From NCBI GenBank assembly GCA_003725745.1, contig RHDP01000001.1, positions 558,001-622,000 of the forward strand: a DNA stretch of 64,000 bases, read 5' to 3'. The notes under the pieces are model-generated. The model was not told the DNA's origin, did not search any database, and saw only the letters and a program-made list of their open reading frames with translations. Origin of the DNA: Streptomyces sp. I6 (GTDB lineage Bacteria; Actinomycetota; Actinomycetes; Streptomycetales; Streptomycetaceae). Positions 38,931 to 49,091 of this stretch are shown in pieces (positions within the stretch are counted from its first letter, which is position 1; each line of letters begins with the position of its first letter). The translations under genes and the position numbers were made by a program.

Positions 38931-39473
38931 ATGGGCGAATCAATCATCGACAATTCTCCACTGTTCGAACTGCGCGCGGACATTGTGGTTTCCGCAACCC
39001 CTAAAGAGGTCTACGCGGTCGTCAGCGATTTGCCGCGCAGCGCTGAATGGAGCCCCGAATGCCGGGGCGGTGAATGGATCGGCGGAGAGCCCGCGGCAGT
39101 GGGCACGATCTTCCGCGGCGAGAACCTCCGCAGCGAGGAGGTCGTGGCCTGGGCCCCGCTCGTGCGCGGGACCTGGTACACCGAGGCCCGCGTCACGGCG
39201 GCCGAGCCGGGGGTGACCTTCCGCTGGATGATGCTCTCGCACGCCCAGGACGACCAGGAATCCGTCTGGGGCTTCGACATCGAGCCGCTCGCCGAAGGCA
39301 GCCGGCTGGTCCACCATTTCCGCATGGGAAAGGCGACCGCCGGAATCCACAAGATCGTCTCCGAACTCGACGAGGATGCTCGTAAGCGATTCGTCGCGGA
39401 CTGGACCGCCAAGCTGGAGCGGGACCTCGACGACACCCTCAAGCGAATCAAGGACGTCATCGAATCCGCATGA
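38931..39473 (+). CDS. SRPBCC-family (START/Bet v1-like) protein
   Basis: 180-residue helix-grip protein. The N-terminal beta strand and helix are LRADIVVSATPKEVYAVVSD with LPRSAEWSPECRGGEWIGG, typical of polyketide cyclase/dehydrase-like SRPBCC proteins. The core continues TFRWMMLSHAQDDQESVWGF and ends in a long C-terminal helix (ADWTAKLERDLDDTLKRIKD). The codon use at the start is less G+C-biased than its neighbours. It precedes the ligase by 38 bases on the same strand and is likely the first gene of the N-N-bond operon. Function unknown: ligand binding or cyclase/aromatase-like role are possible. Confidence 0.75.
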   Translation: MGESIIDNSPLFELRADIVVSATPKEVYAVVSDLPRSAEWSPECRGGEWIGGEPAAVGTIFRGENLRSEEVVAWAPLVRGTWYTEARVTAAEPGVTFRWMMLSHAQDDQESVWGFDIEPLAEGSRLVHHFRMGKATAGIHKIVSELDEDARKRFVADWTAKLERDLDDTLKRIKDVIESA

Positions 39474-39511
39474 CGGGTTCCTTCCCGCGTACGTGAAACG
39501 GAGTGGGCGAG

Positions 39512-41089
39512 ATGTTTCTGCAACGAATAGGGAACAAGGGCATCCGGCTCGGGACGCTCTTCGACCGGGCGGCCGCCCGGCACCCCGGCAACATGGTGGT
39601 CCTGGACCACGACCTGGACGTCGCGCCCGAACTGGGCCGGCGCCTGGCCCTGCCCGAGGTGGCCGAGCTGGTCGCCGAACTGGCATCGCGGCTGTGGGCC
39701 GCCGGGGTCCGCACCGGTGAGCGGATCGTCGTCCACAAGACCGACGGCTTCGACATTTCGCTGATGGCCTGCGCCGCCGCGCGGATCGGTGCCGTGCCGG
39801 TGCTGCTCTCCCCCAAGCTGGACGGCGAGACCGTCGTCGAGCTGGTGCGCCGGGCTCAGGAACCCTACCTGGTCACCGACGAGGCCAAGCTCACCGACAG
39901 CCTTCCGGCCGAGGTCTTCGAGGCGGCCAAGAAGGTCCTGCTCACCTCCGGCACCTTCGAGGGCGCCACCCGCTGGCCTCGTACGCCGGCACCGCACGGG
40001 TCGATCCGATCACCATGCCGCCGGACCACCCGACGCTGATCACGCACACCTCGGGCACCACGGGCACCCCGAAGCTGGCCGTCCACACGGGCCACACCTT
40101 CCAGGCCCGCTACCGCCCCAGGCCACCGTGGTCTCGGCGGTCCGCAGCCGCGAACCGATCGCCGTCCACGTATCGTTCGTGCACTCACGGATGTTCACCG
40201 CCATGCCTATCGCGATCCTCCAGGGCCACCCGCTGATCATCCTGAAGGACGACGATCCGGAGTCGGTCGCCAACCTCTTCTCGCAGGTGCCGCCGGGACT
40301 CATCGAGGCCCACCCCAACACCTTCCTGCGCTGGGAGGTGCTGGCGAAGGACCCGCGCGGCCCGCTGAGCAACGTCAAGTACTTCAGCTCCACCTTCGAC
40401 GCCATCCACCCGCGCACCGTCCACACGCTGCTGGGTGCCTCGCGGCGGAAGCTGCCCCTGTTCGCCCAGGCGTACGGGCAGAGCGAGGTCGGCCCGATCG
40501 CCGCCCGCACGTACTCCCGCAAGCGCGGCACCGAGGCGGACGGCCGCTGCGTCGGCTCGCCGTTCCACGGGATGACCAACGTCCGAGTGGTCAGCCGCGA
40601 CGGCCGCCCGCCGACGAAGTCCTCGCCGGGCTTCATCGAGGTCCGCAGCGACGGCCGGATCGTCACCTACCTCGGCGAGCACCATCGGTGGGAGAAGCAG
40701 CTCAACGACGGCTGGTGGCGGATGGGCGACGTCGGCTACCGCACCAAGTGGGGCTGTCTGCACCTGCTGGACCGCGAGGTCGACGAGATCCCCGGCGTGG
40801 GGTCCACCCTGGAGATCGAGGACAAGCTCTTCGCCCGGATCGAGGACCTGATCGAGGTCATCATCATCCCCGGCCCCGACGGCCGCCCCGTCCCCGTGGT
40901 CTCCACCCGCGACGACAAGCCGCTGGACGAGCGGGTCTGGAAGGACGCCGTGGTCGGTCTGCCCCGATGGCGGACCCGGTCCGGTGGAAGCTGGAGGACC
41001 TCCCACAGACCGCCACCACCAAGATCAAGCGACTCGAACTGGCCCGGCTGCTGGCGGCCGGCTCCAACGGGAACGGCGAACTGCCATGA
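39512..41089 (+). CDS. CreM-like AMP-dependent ligase, putative ATP-dependent diazotase (three apparent frameshifts)
   Basis: ANL-superfamily adenylating enzyme: P-loop-like motif HTSGTTGTPKLAVH, AMP site QAYGQSEVGPIA and the late motif GDVGYRTKWGCLHLLDREVDEI; C-terminal A10 lysine region TATTKIKRLELARLLA. It is fused to no carrier domain. ATG 39512 has GGAG 8 bases upstream. Frames step by one base at about 39972, 40118 and 40967; adding one C to the local C-run restores each join. Its stop overlaps the ATG of the monooxygenase (ATGA). In cremeomycin biosynthesis the homologous CreM uses ATP and nitrite to diazotise an arylamine. The neighbourhood here strongly supports that role, but a plain aryl-CoA/AMP ligase remains possible. 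Confidence 0.8.
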
Positions 41090-43072
41090 CCAAACCCCCC
41101 TTGAGATCTGTGTCGTGGGCGCCGGTCCCCGCGGCCTGTCGGTGATCGAGCGGCTCTGCGCCAACGAGCGGGCCACCCCCGGCCACGCCGGGGTCACCAT
41201 CCATGTGGTGGACCCCTCCCCGCCGGGGGCCGGCACGGTCTGGCGGCCCGAACAGTCCCGCCACCTGCTGATGAACACGGTGGCCTCGCAGATCACTGTC
41301 TTCACCGACGACAGCGCCCGGCTGGAGGGCCCCATCGAGGCGGGGCCCAGCCTGTACGAGTGGGCCCGCGACCTGGTCGCGCGGGTCGAGGCGGGCCACG
41401 GCGAGGCCGAGAAGGAGGTGCTGTCCGAGGCCCGCCTCCTCGGCCCGGACTCCTACCCCACCCGCTCCTTCTACGGCAGCTACCTGCGCAGCTGCTTCCA
41501 GGAGGTGGTGGACCGCGCCCCGGCGCACGTGGCGGTCAAAGTGCACCGCTCCCGCGCGGTGGCCATCGCCGATGTGCACGGGGTCACCGAAGGAACCCAG
41601 GGCGTCCGGCTGGAGGACGGCACCCGGCTCAACGAACTGGACGCCGTCATCCTGGCCCAGGGCCACCTACCGACCCGGCTGACCCCGCGTGAGGCGCGGA
41701 CGGCGGGCCTCGCCCGTATCCACCACCTCACCTACGTGGCCCCGGCCAACCCGGCCGACCTGGACCTCAGCGACATCAAGCCCGGCCAGCCGGTGCTGCT
41801 GCGCGGCCTGGGGCTCAACTTCTTCGACCACATGGCCCTGTTCAGCGCGGGTCGGGGTGGCACGTTCGAGCACGGCGAGGACGGCAGGCTCGTCTACCGC
41901 GCCTCGGGCCGCGAGCCGAAGATGTACGCCTTCTCCCGGCGCGGGGTGCCCTACCACTCCCGCGGCGAGAACCAGAAGGGCGCCTACGGCCGCTACTTCC
42001 CCGGCTGCTCACCGTGGAGTACATCGAGAAGCTGCGCGCCCGCTCCGCCGACGGCCAGCGGATCCGGTTCAAGACCGATCTGTGGCCGCTGATCTCCCGG
42101 GAGGTGGAGAGCGTCTACTACGAGACCCTGCTCACTGCCCGGGACCGCGCGGCGGACGGCGCGGAGCTGGCCGAGCGCTTCCTGAAGCGGCCGGCCGACG
42201 ACGACGGGGTGCAGCTGCTCACGGAGTTCGGCATCCAGCCGGAGGACCACTGGTCCTGGGATCGGCTCTCCAGGCCGTACGAGAGCCGGGAGTTCACCAG
42301 CCGGGAGAACTTCCGGTCCTGGCTGCTGGAGTACCTGGCCGCCGACGTGAAAGCCGCCCGCAGCGGCAACGTCAGCGGTCCGGTCAAGGCCGCGCTGGAC
42401 GTGCTGCGCGACCTGCGCAACGAGATCCGGCTGGCGGTCGACCACGGCGGACTGGCCGGTGACTCCTACCGGGACGAGCTGGAGGGCTGGTACACCCCGC
42501 TCAACGCCTTCCTCTCCATCGGCCCGCCGGCCTCCCGCATCGAGGAGATGATCGCCCTCATCGAGTGCGGTCTGCTGGAGGTGACCGGGCCGGGCACGAG
42601 GATCGCCGTGGACACCGCCGCACCGCAGTTCGTCGCGGTCTCCACCGATGTCCCCGGGCCGCCGATCCACTCCACGGTCCTGATCGAGGCCCGGCTGCCC
42701 GAGCCCGATCTGCGGCGCACCGACGACCCGCTGATGCGCCATCTGCTGGACACCGGGCAGGCCCAGCCGTACTCCATGGCCGCCTCGCAGGGCAGCAGCT
42801 ACCAGACCGGCGGGCTCGCCGTCACCGAGAGGCCCTACCGGCTGCTGGACGGCAACGGGCAGGCGCACCCCCGGCGCTTCGCCTACGGCGTGCCGACCGA
42901 GTCGGTGCACTGGGTCACGGCCGCGGGCATCCGGCCGGGCGTCGACTCGGTGACGCTCGGCGACTCGGACGCCATCGCCCGGGCGGCCCTGGCGGTGGCC
43001 CCCGTCGCCCACCGCCCCTGGCCGGCGCAGTCCCGGACCCCGGAAGAGGGCCTCGTCGGGGTGATCGTGTGA
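41086..43072 (+). CDS. CreE/FzmM-like flavin monooxygenase, putative nitrosuccinate-forming (two apparent frameshifts)
   Basis: Large flavoprotein of the FAD-NAD(P)-binding (PF13454-like) family. The dinucleotide motif is ICVVGAGPRGLSVIERL at residue about 8; RHLLMNTVASQITVFTDDSA follows, then LNELDAVILAQGHLPTRLTP and PGQPVLLRGLGLNFFDHMAL; the C-terminal half (from LLTVEYIEKLRARSADG) is helical. CreE and FzmM of this family oxidise L-aspartate through N-hydroxyaspartate to nitrosuccinate. One C is missing in the C-run at 41094-41100 and another near 42007. The start ATG 41086 overlaps the ligase stop. It pairs directly with the downstream lyase, as in known nitrous-acid clusters. Confidence 0.85.
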
Positions 43073-44545
43073 GCGCCGGGGCCACCGGCATCGGGGCCCC
43101 GGCGCCGCCGCCCCCGGTGCCGGAGCGCCGGGGGCGGCGGCCCGTCCGGCCGGCGCGGGATCGACTCCGGGCTGCTCTCCCCGGTGCGCGCGGGCACGCC
43201 CGGTGAGGCGGCGACCGCCGACGATGCCTGGCTGCAGGCCATGCTGGACGCCGAAGCGGCGCTGACCCGGGCCCAGGCCGGGATCGGCACCGTACCGAAG
43301 GAGGCCGCCGAGGCCGTCACCCGTATCGCGCGGGCGGAGGCGCTGGACCTGCGCGCGCTCGCGGTCGCCTCACGGGAGACGGCCAACCCGGTGGTCTCCC
43401 TGGTCGCCGCGCTGACCCGGGCCGTGGCGGAGGTGTCGCCGGAGGCCGCCGAGTACGTCCACCGCGGCTCGACCAGCCAGGACATCCTGGACACCGGGGC
43501 GATGCTCGTCGCCGCCCGGACCCTGGGGCTGATCGCGGCCGACCTGGCCGCGGCGGCCGAGTCGCTGGCGGGGCTGGCCCGGAAACACCGGGACACCGTG
43601 CTGCCCGGCCGCACCCTCGCCCTCCAGGCCGTACCGACCACCTTCGGGCTGAAGGCGGCCGGATGGCGGCGGCTGCTGCTCGACGCCCACCGGCGGATCA
43701 CCGCCGTGCTCGACGGCGGGCTGCCCGTCTCGCTCGGCGGGGCGGCCGGAACGCTCGCCGGCTACCTGGAGTACGCACGGGTCGACGGCGACGCACGCGC
43801 CGTGGACGTCGACGGCTATCTGGAACTGCTGCTCGACGGGTTCGCCGCCGAGACCGGGCTCGCCCGGCCGCCGCTGCCCTGGCACTCCCTGCGGACCCCC
43901 GTCGCGGATCTGGGTGCCGCTCTCGCCTTCACCACCGGCGCGCTCGGCAAGATCGCCATCGATGTGCAGTCGCTCACCCGGACCGAAGTCGGCGAGGTGG
44001 CCGAGCCGTCGGTGGCGGGGCGCGGGGCCTCCTCCGCCATGCCGCACAAGCGCAACCCGGTGCTCGCCACGCTCATCCGCAGCGCGTCACTCCAAGTGCC
44101 GCTGCTGGCATCCGGTTTGGCGCAGTGCCTGGTCTCCGAGGACGAGCGGTCGGCCGGCGTCTGGCACGCCGAGTGGTCCCCGCTGCGGGAGTGCCTACGG
44201 CTGACCGCCGGGGCGGCGCACACGGCCGTCGAACTGTGCGCGGGCCTGGAGGTGCGCCCGGACCGGATGCGGGAGAACCTGGGGCTCACGGGCGACCAGG
44301 TGGTGACCGAGCGGATCGCCGCCCATCTGGCCCCGCACCTGGGCCGTGCACAGGCCAAGCGGCTGCTGGGCGAGGCGGCGGACGAGGTACGGATGAGCCG
44401 CCGCTCACTGGCCCAGGTGCTGGCATCCCTCCCGCAGGCGGCGGAGCTGCTGCCGGCGGGTGCGGAACTGGAGCGGCTGTGCGACCCGGCCGGCTACACG
44501 GGGGCCGCGGGCGCCCTGGTCGACCGGGAGGTGGGGCGGGAGTAG
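43069..44545 (+). CDS. CreD-like nitrosuccinate lyase (aspartase/fumarase superfamily), N-terminal frame disturbed
   Basis: Member of the adenylosuccinate lyase / carboxymuconate cycloisomerase superfamily. The signature GRGASSAMPHKRNPVLATL is near residue 290, and the earlier motif YVHRGSTSQDILDT carries active-site residues. In the nitrous-acid pathway CreD splits nitrosuccinate into fumarate and nitrous acid. The conserved N-terminal sequence IDSGLLSPVRAGTP lies upstream of the first start in the main frame. The likely start is GTG 43069, overlapping the monooxygenase stop, with two missing bases (or one insertion) before about 43155. It follows the CreE-like gene directly, so the job is inferred from context; a cycloisomerase-type lyase is the alternative. 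Confidence 0.85.
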
Positions 44546-44679
44546 CGCTGGCCGTATCCGCTGCCGCGGGCACCTCTGCCGTCGCTGTCGCCGGCGGAAG
44601 CCCGATGGCGCGTCTGGGCGACGCCCGCTCGTGAGGCCTGTCTTCATGCCCGTCGAGGCCGGGGCGGGCTGAACGTGGC

Positions 44680-44742
44680 GGACCGAACACGGGGGGTGCG
44701 GCGGCGGCCGAGGACCGTCGCCGCACGCCCCGTGTTCGGTCC
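44680..44742. terminator. Bidirectional terminator between convergent operons
   Basis: Left arm 44680-44703 (GGACCGAACACGGGGGGTGCGGCG is 24 bases; core GAACACGGGG) and right arm 44719-44742 pair with one mismatch; 15-base loop. It separates the plus-strand nitrous-acid operon from the minus-strand 3-hydroxyanthranilate operon. Confidence 0.88.
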
Positions 44743-44749
44743 ACGCCGC

Positions 44750-45475
44750 TCAGCCCGCGCCGTGCAGCCGACGCAGCAGCTCCTCCGCCCAGCCGTCCTC
44801 GTACGCCTCGAAGAGCGGGAAGCCGCCGTTCTCCGGGGAGTCCGTCCAGCGGCAGGTCACCCCCGGGTTGTGCAGCGCGTACCCGCCCGGCGCGAACAGG
44901 TGCGGGCTGCCCTGCACGTGCGGTCCCCGGGCGATGTCCCACTGGCCGTACACCTCCAACCGGCCCTCGCCCGCCCGCAGCGCCTTCGCCAGCGCGTCCG
45001 CGTCCAGGTGCTCGCACCCCTCGGCCAGCTCCAGGATCACTGCGTGCACGCTCACCGAGCGGCTCTCGGTGTAGAAGGCGCGGCGCAGCGCGATGTCCAG
45101 CTCGTCCGAGGCCCGCAGTCCGCCCACCGCCGGGGACTTGGCGGCCTGGACGGCCTCCAGGGCGGGCAGCATGCTGGAGGGGTAGGCCCAGTCCGGCGCC
45201 GACCAGCGCCGCCACCCCACCTCGGGGCGGCGGGCGGCGATGGCCGACAGCTCCACGTCCACGATGAACTTCGGCGTGGGCTCGCGGTTGAACAGCTCCA
45301 GGGGGAAGGCCCGGTGGTCGATGAGGACCGGCAGTTCCAGCCGGGCGGAGGTGGCCCGCAGGGTGTGCAGGGCCAGCGCCGCCCAGGGGCAGCCGATGTC
45401 CGACCAGACCGTGACGACCGGCCAGCCCCTCTCCCTGTGATCGATGTTGACCAGTACCGGATCGTCGCTCGTCAT
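44750..45475 (-). CDS. DsbA-fold (FrnE / 2-hydroxychromene isomerase-like) protein with a single-Cys motif
   Basis: 241-residue thioredoxin-fold protein of the DsbA/FrnE group. The position of the usual CxxC reads VWSDIGCPWAALALHTLRA, so the second cysteine is replaced by Ala, which argues against a dithiol oxidase. A FrnE-like region follows (DHRAFPLELFNREPTPK). The C-terminal VQGSPHLFAPGGYALHNPGV includes the cis-Pro segment (GSPHLF). Its ATG 45475 overlaps the stop of the ADIC synthase (ATGA), so it is translationally coupled and almost certainly acts in the same pathway, possibly as an isomerase or glutathione/mycothiol-type transferase. Intact. Confidence 0.78.
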   Translation of the reverse strand: MTSDDPVLVNIDHRERGWPVVTVWSDIGCPWAALALHTLRATSARLELPVLIDHRAFPLELFNREPTPKFIVDVELSAIAARRPEVGWRRWSAPDWAYPSSMLPALEAVQAAKSPAVGGLRASDELDIALRRAFYTESRSVSVHAVILELAEGCEHLDADALAKALRAGEGRLEVYGQWDIARGPHVQGSPHLFAPGGYALHNPGVTCRWTDSPENGGFPLFEAYEDGWAEELLRRLHGAG

Positions 45476-47355
45476 CGGACCGCTCCCTCGGTGCGCCGCA
45501 GCAGTTCGGTCAGCAGGTTACGGGTGATGTGCACCCCGTCACGGGTGAGGACCGACTCCGCGTGGAACTGGGTGGAGGCGAACCAGGGGCCGCGCAGCCC
45601 GTGCACCTCGCCGGTCTCGGGCGACCGGCTCACCTCGACGGGCCCAATCCCCGGGCAGTCGGTCTTGGCCTCGTCGCAGACGGCGGCGAAGGTGTTGTAG
45701 AAGCCCACCCGCTCGCGTCGGCCGAAGAGATCGATCTCGCGCTGCACCCCCTGGTTGGGCACCTCGCGGCGGACCAGCGGGAACCCCAGCCGTCTGCTCA
45801 GCACCTGGTGGCTGAGGCAGACGGCGAGGAACGGGGTGCGGGTCTCCAGTAACCGGACGACCGCCGCGTCGAGATGGGCGATCTTCGGGTGGGCGAGGTC
45901 GCGCGGATCGCCGGGGCCCGGGCCCATGACGATCAGGTCGTGGCCCTCCGGGTCGTACGGCTCGTCGAACCGGCTCACCGTCACCGACAGTCCGATGGCG
46001 CCGAGTTGCTGGGCGATCATCGAGGTGAAGGTGTCCTCGGCGTCGACCACCAGCACCCGCCGCCCGGCGAGATAGGGATCCGGGGCGTGCCGGTCCCCGG
46101 CGTTGGCGAGCCAGAAGTCCGCAAGCGAGGAGTTGCGTTCCGCCAGCGCGGCCCTGACCTCGGGGTTGGCGGAGAGCCGGCCCTGACCGCCGGATTCCAG
46201 GGCCGCCAGCAGCCCGGCCACCTTGGCCCGGGTCTCGGCCGCCTCGGACATCGGGTCGGAGTGGCGTACGAGGGTGGCGCCGACGCCGATCCGCAGCCGC
46301 CCGCCCGCGTCGATGTCGGCGGTGCGGATGAGGATCGAGGAGTCCAGGGCGTGGCCCCCCTCCTCGTCGCGGCCGAGCAGGGCCACCACCCCGCTGTAGT
46401 AGCCGCGCCCCTCGGGCTCGTACTGGTTGATCACCCGGCAGGCGCTCTCCAGCGGGCTGCCGGTGACGGTCGGGGCGAACATCGTCTCGCGCAGGATGTC
46501 GCGCGGGTCGCGGTCGCTGTGCCCCTCGATGAAGTACTCGGTGTGGGCGAGCCGTGCCATCTCCTTGAGGAACGGTCCGATGACCCGCCCGCCCTCCGGG
46601 CAGATCCGGGACATCATCTTCAGCTCCTCGTCGACGACCATGTACAGTTCGTCGATCTCCTTGGGGTCCGCGAGGAACTCCATCATGGCGGGCAGGCTCG
46701 GGCCGCTCGGCGCGTACCGGTAGGTGCCGCTGATGGGGTTCATCACGGCGAGGCCGCGGGTGAGGCTGACATGCCGCTCGGGGGTGGCGCCGACGAAGGT
46801 GCGCTCGCCGGTGTGGACGACGAACGTCCAGTAGGCGCCCGACTCCCGCTCCAGCAGCCGCCGGAAGAAGGTGAGCGCGGCCCCGGGGGTGTAGCCCGTG
46901 ATGTCGGCCGAGTAGGAGCGCTTGATGACGAAGTTGGCGCCCTTGCCGGTGCCGATGTCGTCGGTGACGACCCGGCGCACGGTCTCGGCGTACGTCTCGT
47001 CGTCGGTCTCGAAGCCGCCGCCGGTCAGCGTGATCGCGGTGTCCGCGATGCGGCGCAGCGCCTCCGCGACCGTGCAGACCTCCTGGTCGGTGACGGTCAT
47101 CGCGAGCAGCGGGGAGCCGTCCTCGGCGCCGACGAAGCCGCGCTCGGAGATCTGCCGGTAGGGGACGAGGACCAGGGCGTCGTGCCGGGCCTCGCCGTGG
47201 GGGCCCGGGGTGAGCGGGATGTCGGACAGGGTGTCGTACGCGCGCACGTCCCCGACCAGCACGTCGAGCGTGCCCTCGCCGGTGGACTCCGGGCGGTACA
47301 GCAGGGCGAAGGGCGGCGGGTCGGCCCCGAGTATCCGCCCGAGCAGATCCGTCAT
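45472..47355 (-). CDS. PhzE-type 2-amino-2-deoxyisochorismate (ADIC) synthase
   Basis: 627-residue fusion of a chorismate-binding TrpE-like domain (about 1-430) and a TrpG glutamine amidotransferase domain (about 440-627). Chorismate domain: NPISGTYRYAPSG, DEELKMMSRICPEGGRVIGP, APTVTGSPLESACRVI. Amidotransferase: MGPGPGDPRDL, nucleophile FLAVCLSHQVLSRRLG, and the His/Glu of FHAESVLTRDG. Size and domain order match PhzE, which makes ADIC from chorismate and glutamine without releasing pyruvate, rather than anthranilate synthase. It overlaps the PhzD-type gene (TGATG at 47353-47357), which fixes ADIC as the product used. Intact. Confidence 0.93.
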   Translation of the reverse strand: MTDLLGRILGADPPPFALLYRPESTGEGTLDVLVGDVRAYDTLSDIPLTPGPHGEARHDALVLVPYRQISERGFVGAEDGSPLLAMTVTDQEVCTVAEALRRIADTAITLTGGGFETDDETYAETVRRVVTDDIGTGKGANFVIKRSYSADITGYTPGAALTFFRRLLERESGAYWTFVVHTGERTFVGATPERHVSLTRGLAVMNPISGTYRYAPSGPSLPAMMEFLADPKEIDELYMVVDEELKMMSRICPEGGRVIGPFLKEMARLAHTEYFIEGHSDRDPRDILRETMFAPTVTGSPLESACRVINQYEPEGRGYYSGVVALLGRDEEGGHALDSSILIRTADIDAGGRLRIGVGATLVRHSDPMSEAAETRAKVAGLLAALESGGQGRLSANPEVRAALAERNSSLADFWLANAGDRHAPDPYLAGRRVLVVDAEDTFTSMIAQQLGAIGLSVTVSRFDEPYDPEGHDLIVMGPGPGDPRDLAHPKIAHLDAAVVRLLETRTPFLAVCLSHQVLSRRLGFPLVRREVPNQGVQREIDLFGRRERVGFYNTFAAVCDEAKTDCPGIGPVEVSRSPETGEVHGLRGPWFASTQFHAESVLTRDGVHITRNLLTELLRRTEGAVR

Positions 47356-47978
47356 CAGCCGACCGCCTCTTTGGTCGTGAGCACGACGGCGCAGCGGTGC
47401 GCGGCGTACTCCATGGTCATCCGGTGCCGCTCCGGGGAGAAGTCCCCGACTGCGTCCGCGATCAGGAAGGTCTCGATGTCCTGGGTGAAGGACTCGACGG
47501 CGGTGGCCAGGATGCCGACGTGCCCGTACACACCGCAGATCACGAGCTGGTCCCGGCCGGCCGCGCGCATCCGCTCCAGCAGGTCGGTGCGGAAGAAGGC
47601 GCTGTAGCGCCATTTGGTCAGCATCCAGGAGCCGGGCGCGGGCGTCAGCTCGTCGACGACCTCACGGTCGGCCGCCTCGGCGCGCATGCCCGGCCCCCAG
47701 AAGTCCTTGAGCAGCCCGCGCTCCTCGGGGGTCATGCTGCCGGGCTGGGCGGTGTACGCCACCGGCATCCCGGCCTCCAGCGCGTGGGCGCGCAGCCGGG
47801 CGGCGTTGGCGAGCAGCGGGTCGCGCAGCTCGGGGCCGAACGGCTGGAGGAAGTAGCGCTGCATGTCGTGGACGAGCAGGACGACCCGGTCGGGGTCGAT
47901 GCTCCAACGGGCGGTGTTGTCGGGAAGGTCGCCGCGCTCGGGGAGCGGGTACGGCGGGATGGGGGCGATGCCGGCCAT
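47355..47978 (-). CDS. PhzD-type isochorismatase
   Basis: 207-residue isochorismatase-like hydrolase converting ADIC to trans-2,3-dihydro-3-hydroxyanthranilate plus pyruvate. The sequence is PhzD-like throughout: [20 protein letters not shown], catalytic-Asp segment [53 protein letters not shown] with the key Lys, and [14 protein letters not shown]. It starts at ATG 47978 after a spacer from the dehydrogenase. Coupled to the ADIC synthase. Very secure. Without phzF, phzA/B or phzG nearby, the dihydro compound must go to the dehydrogenase instead of phenazine. Confidence 0.95.
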   Translation of the reverse strand: MAGIAPIPPYPLPERGDLPDNTARWSIDPDRVVLLVHDMQRYFLQPFGPELRDPLLANAARLRAHALEAGMPVAYTAQPGSMTPEERGLLKDFWGPGMRAEAADREVVDELTPAPGSWMLTKWRYSAFFRTDLLERMRAAGRDQLVICGVYGHVGILATAVESFTQDIETFLIADAVGDFSPERHRMTMEYAAHRCAVVLTTKEAVG

Positions 47979-48244
47979 GGGTGGTCCTGTTTCCTTTCGC
48001 GGGTGGTTCCGATCCGGTCGTCGGACACCGCCCCGGGGCTTTCGTTCGGATCGGGCCGGACCAGGGAGCCTGGTCCGGTGCGGGCGGCTGCGGGGCGGAG
48101 GATCGAGGCAACGCGACGGGGTCCCCTGCTCAAGCGAGACCGGGAGCTTGGGGAGGACGGTGATGGACGACGGCGTCGCGGATGTGCGTGCCGGGGCACG
48201 AGCCCGGCCTGATCCGAACGGGAGGCCCCGGGGGTGCCCTGAGG

Positions 48245-49013
48245 TCAGGCCCCAGGGAGGCGCCGCCGTCCACGGTCAGGTCGTGCAGGGTGATCTGGGC
48301 GGCCCGGTCGGAGAGCAGGAACGCCACCGCCTCCGCGACGTCGTCGGGGCGGCCGATCCGGCGCAGCGGGATGCCGACGCGGTACGCGGAGGGCGAGCCG
48401 TCCAGGGTGTGCTGCTCGGCCTCGCGGTCGTGCCACATGGAACGGAGCATCGGGGTGTCGGTGGAGCCGGGGGCCACGGTGTTGCACCGGATGCCGTACT
48501 GGGCGACTTCCAGGCCGAGCGACTTGATCAGCTGGGTCGCGGCGGCCTTGGAGGCGGCGTAGGCGGCCATCCCCGCCCGGGGGTGACGGCCGCGTTGGAG
48601 GTGACGGTGACGATCGCGCCCCGGGCACGCGGGATCATCCGGTTGACCACCGCGCGCGCCACGTTCAGCACCCCGGTGACGTTGACGTCGAACATGGCCC
48701 GCCAGTCCTGGTCGGTGATGTCGCTGACCGGGCCCAGGCGCAGTACCCCGGCGGCGTTGACCAGCTGGTCGATGGGGCCGACCTGCTCCTCGGCGGCCTC
48801 GACCATGGCCTCCACCGCCGCACTGTCGGACACGTCGGCCGGGAAGTCCGTCACCTGGAGGGACTCCGTGCGGAGCTTGGCGACCTCCTCTGCCAGCCGG
48901 GCGGCGTCGCGGTCGACCGCGATCACCGTGGCGCCCTGCTCGGCGAGCAGCCGGACCACGGCCGCGCCGATACCGCCGGCGGCGCCGGTGACCAGCGCTG
49001 TGTGCTCTTCCAC
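48245..49013 (-). CDS. EntA/DhbA-type SDR, putative dihydro-3-hydroxyanthranilate dehydrogenase (apparent frameshifts)
   Basis: Short-chain dehydrogenase: Rossmann motif [23 protein letters not shown] motif [11 protein letters not shown], catalytic Ser in [12 protein letters not shown] and YxxxK in [17 protein letters not shown]. It then ends like DhbA/EntA ([31 protein letters not shown]). By analogy with 2,3-dihydro-2,3-dihydroxybenzoate dehydrogenase it should aromatise 2,3-dihydro-3-hydroxyanthranilate to 3-hydroxyanthranilate using NAD+. One step lies between the Ser and Tyr motifs (near 48585). A second missing G near 48250 hides the natural stop: adding one base reads S-L-G-A-stop at 48245, otherwise the frame runs to 48130. 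Confidence 0.88.
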
Positions 49014-49091
49014 CTGAACTCTCCTTCGTACGACGGTGGTACGGGTGTGCTCACGGGGTGCTGCCGGGGGCGGGGCCCGGTGCCCCGCCGG

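Noticed and set aside
43069-44545. Second purB or carboxymuconate cycloisomerase of aromatic degradation
   Set aside because: Directly coupled to a CreE-like monooxygenase with no beta-ketoadipate genes nearby; the superfamily signature alone does not separate these, so the call rests on context.
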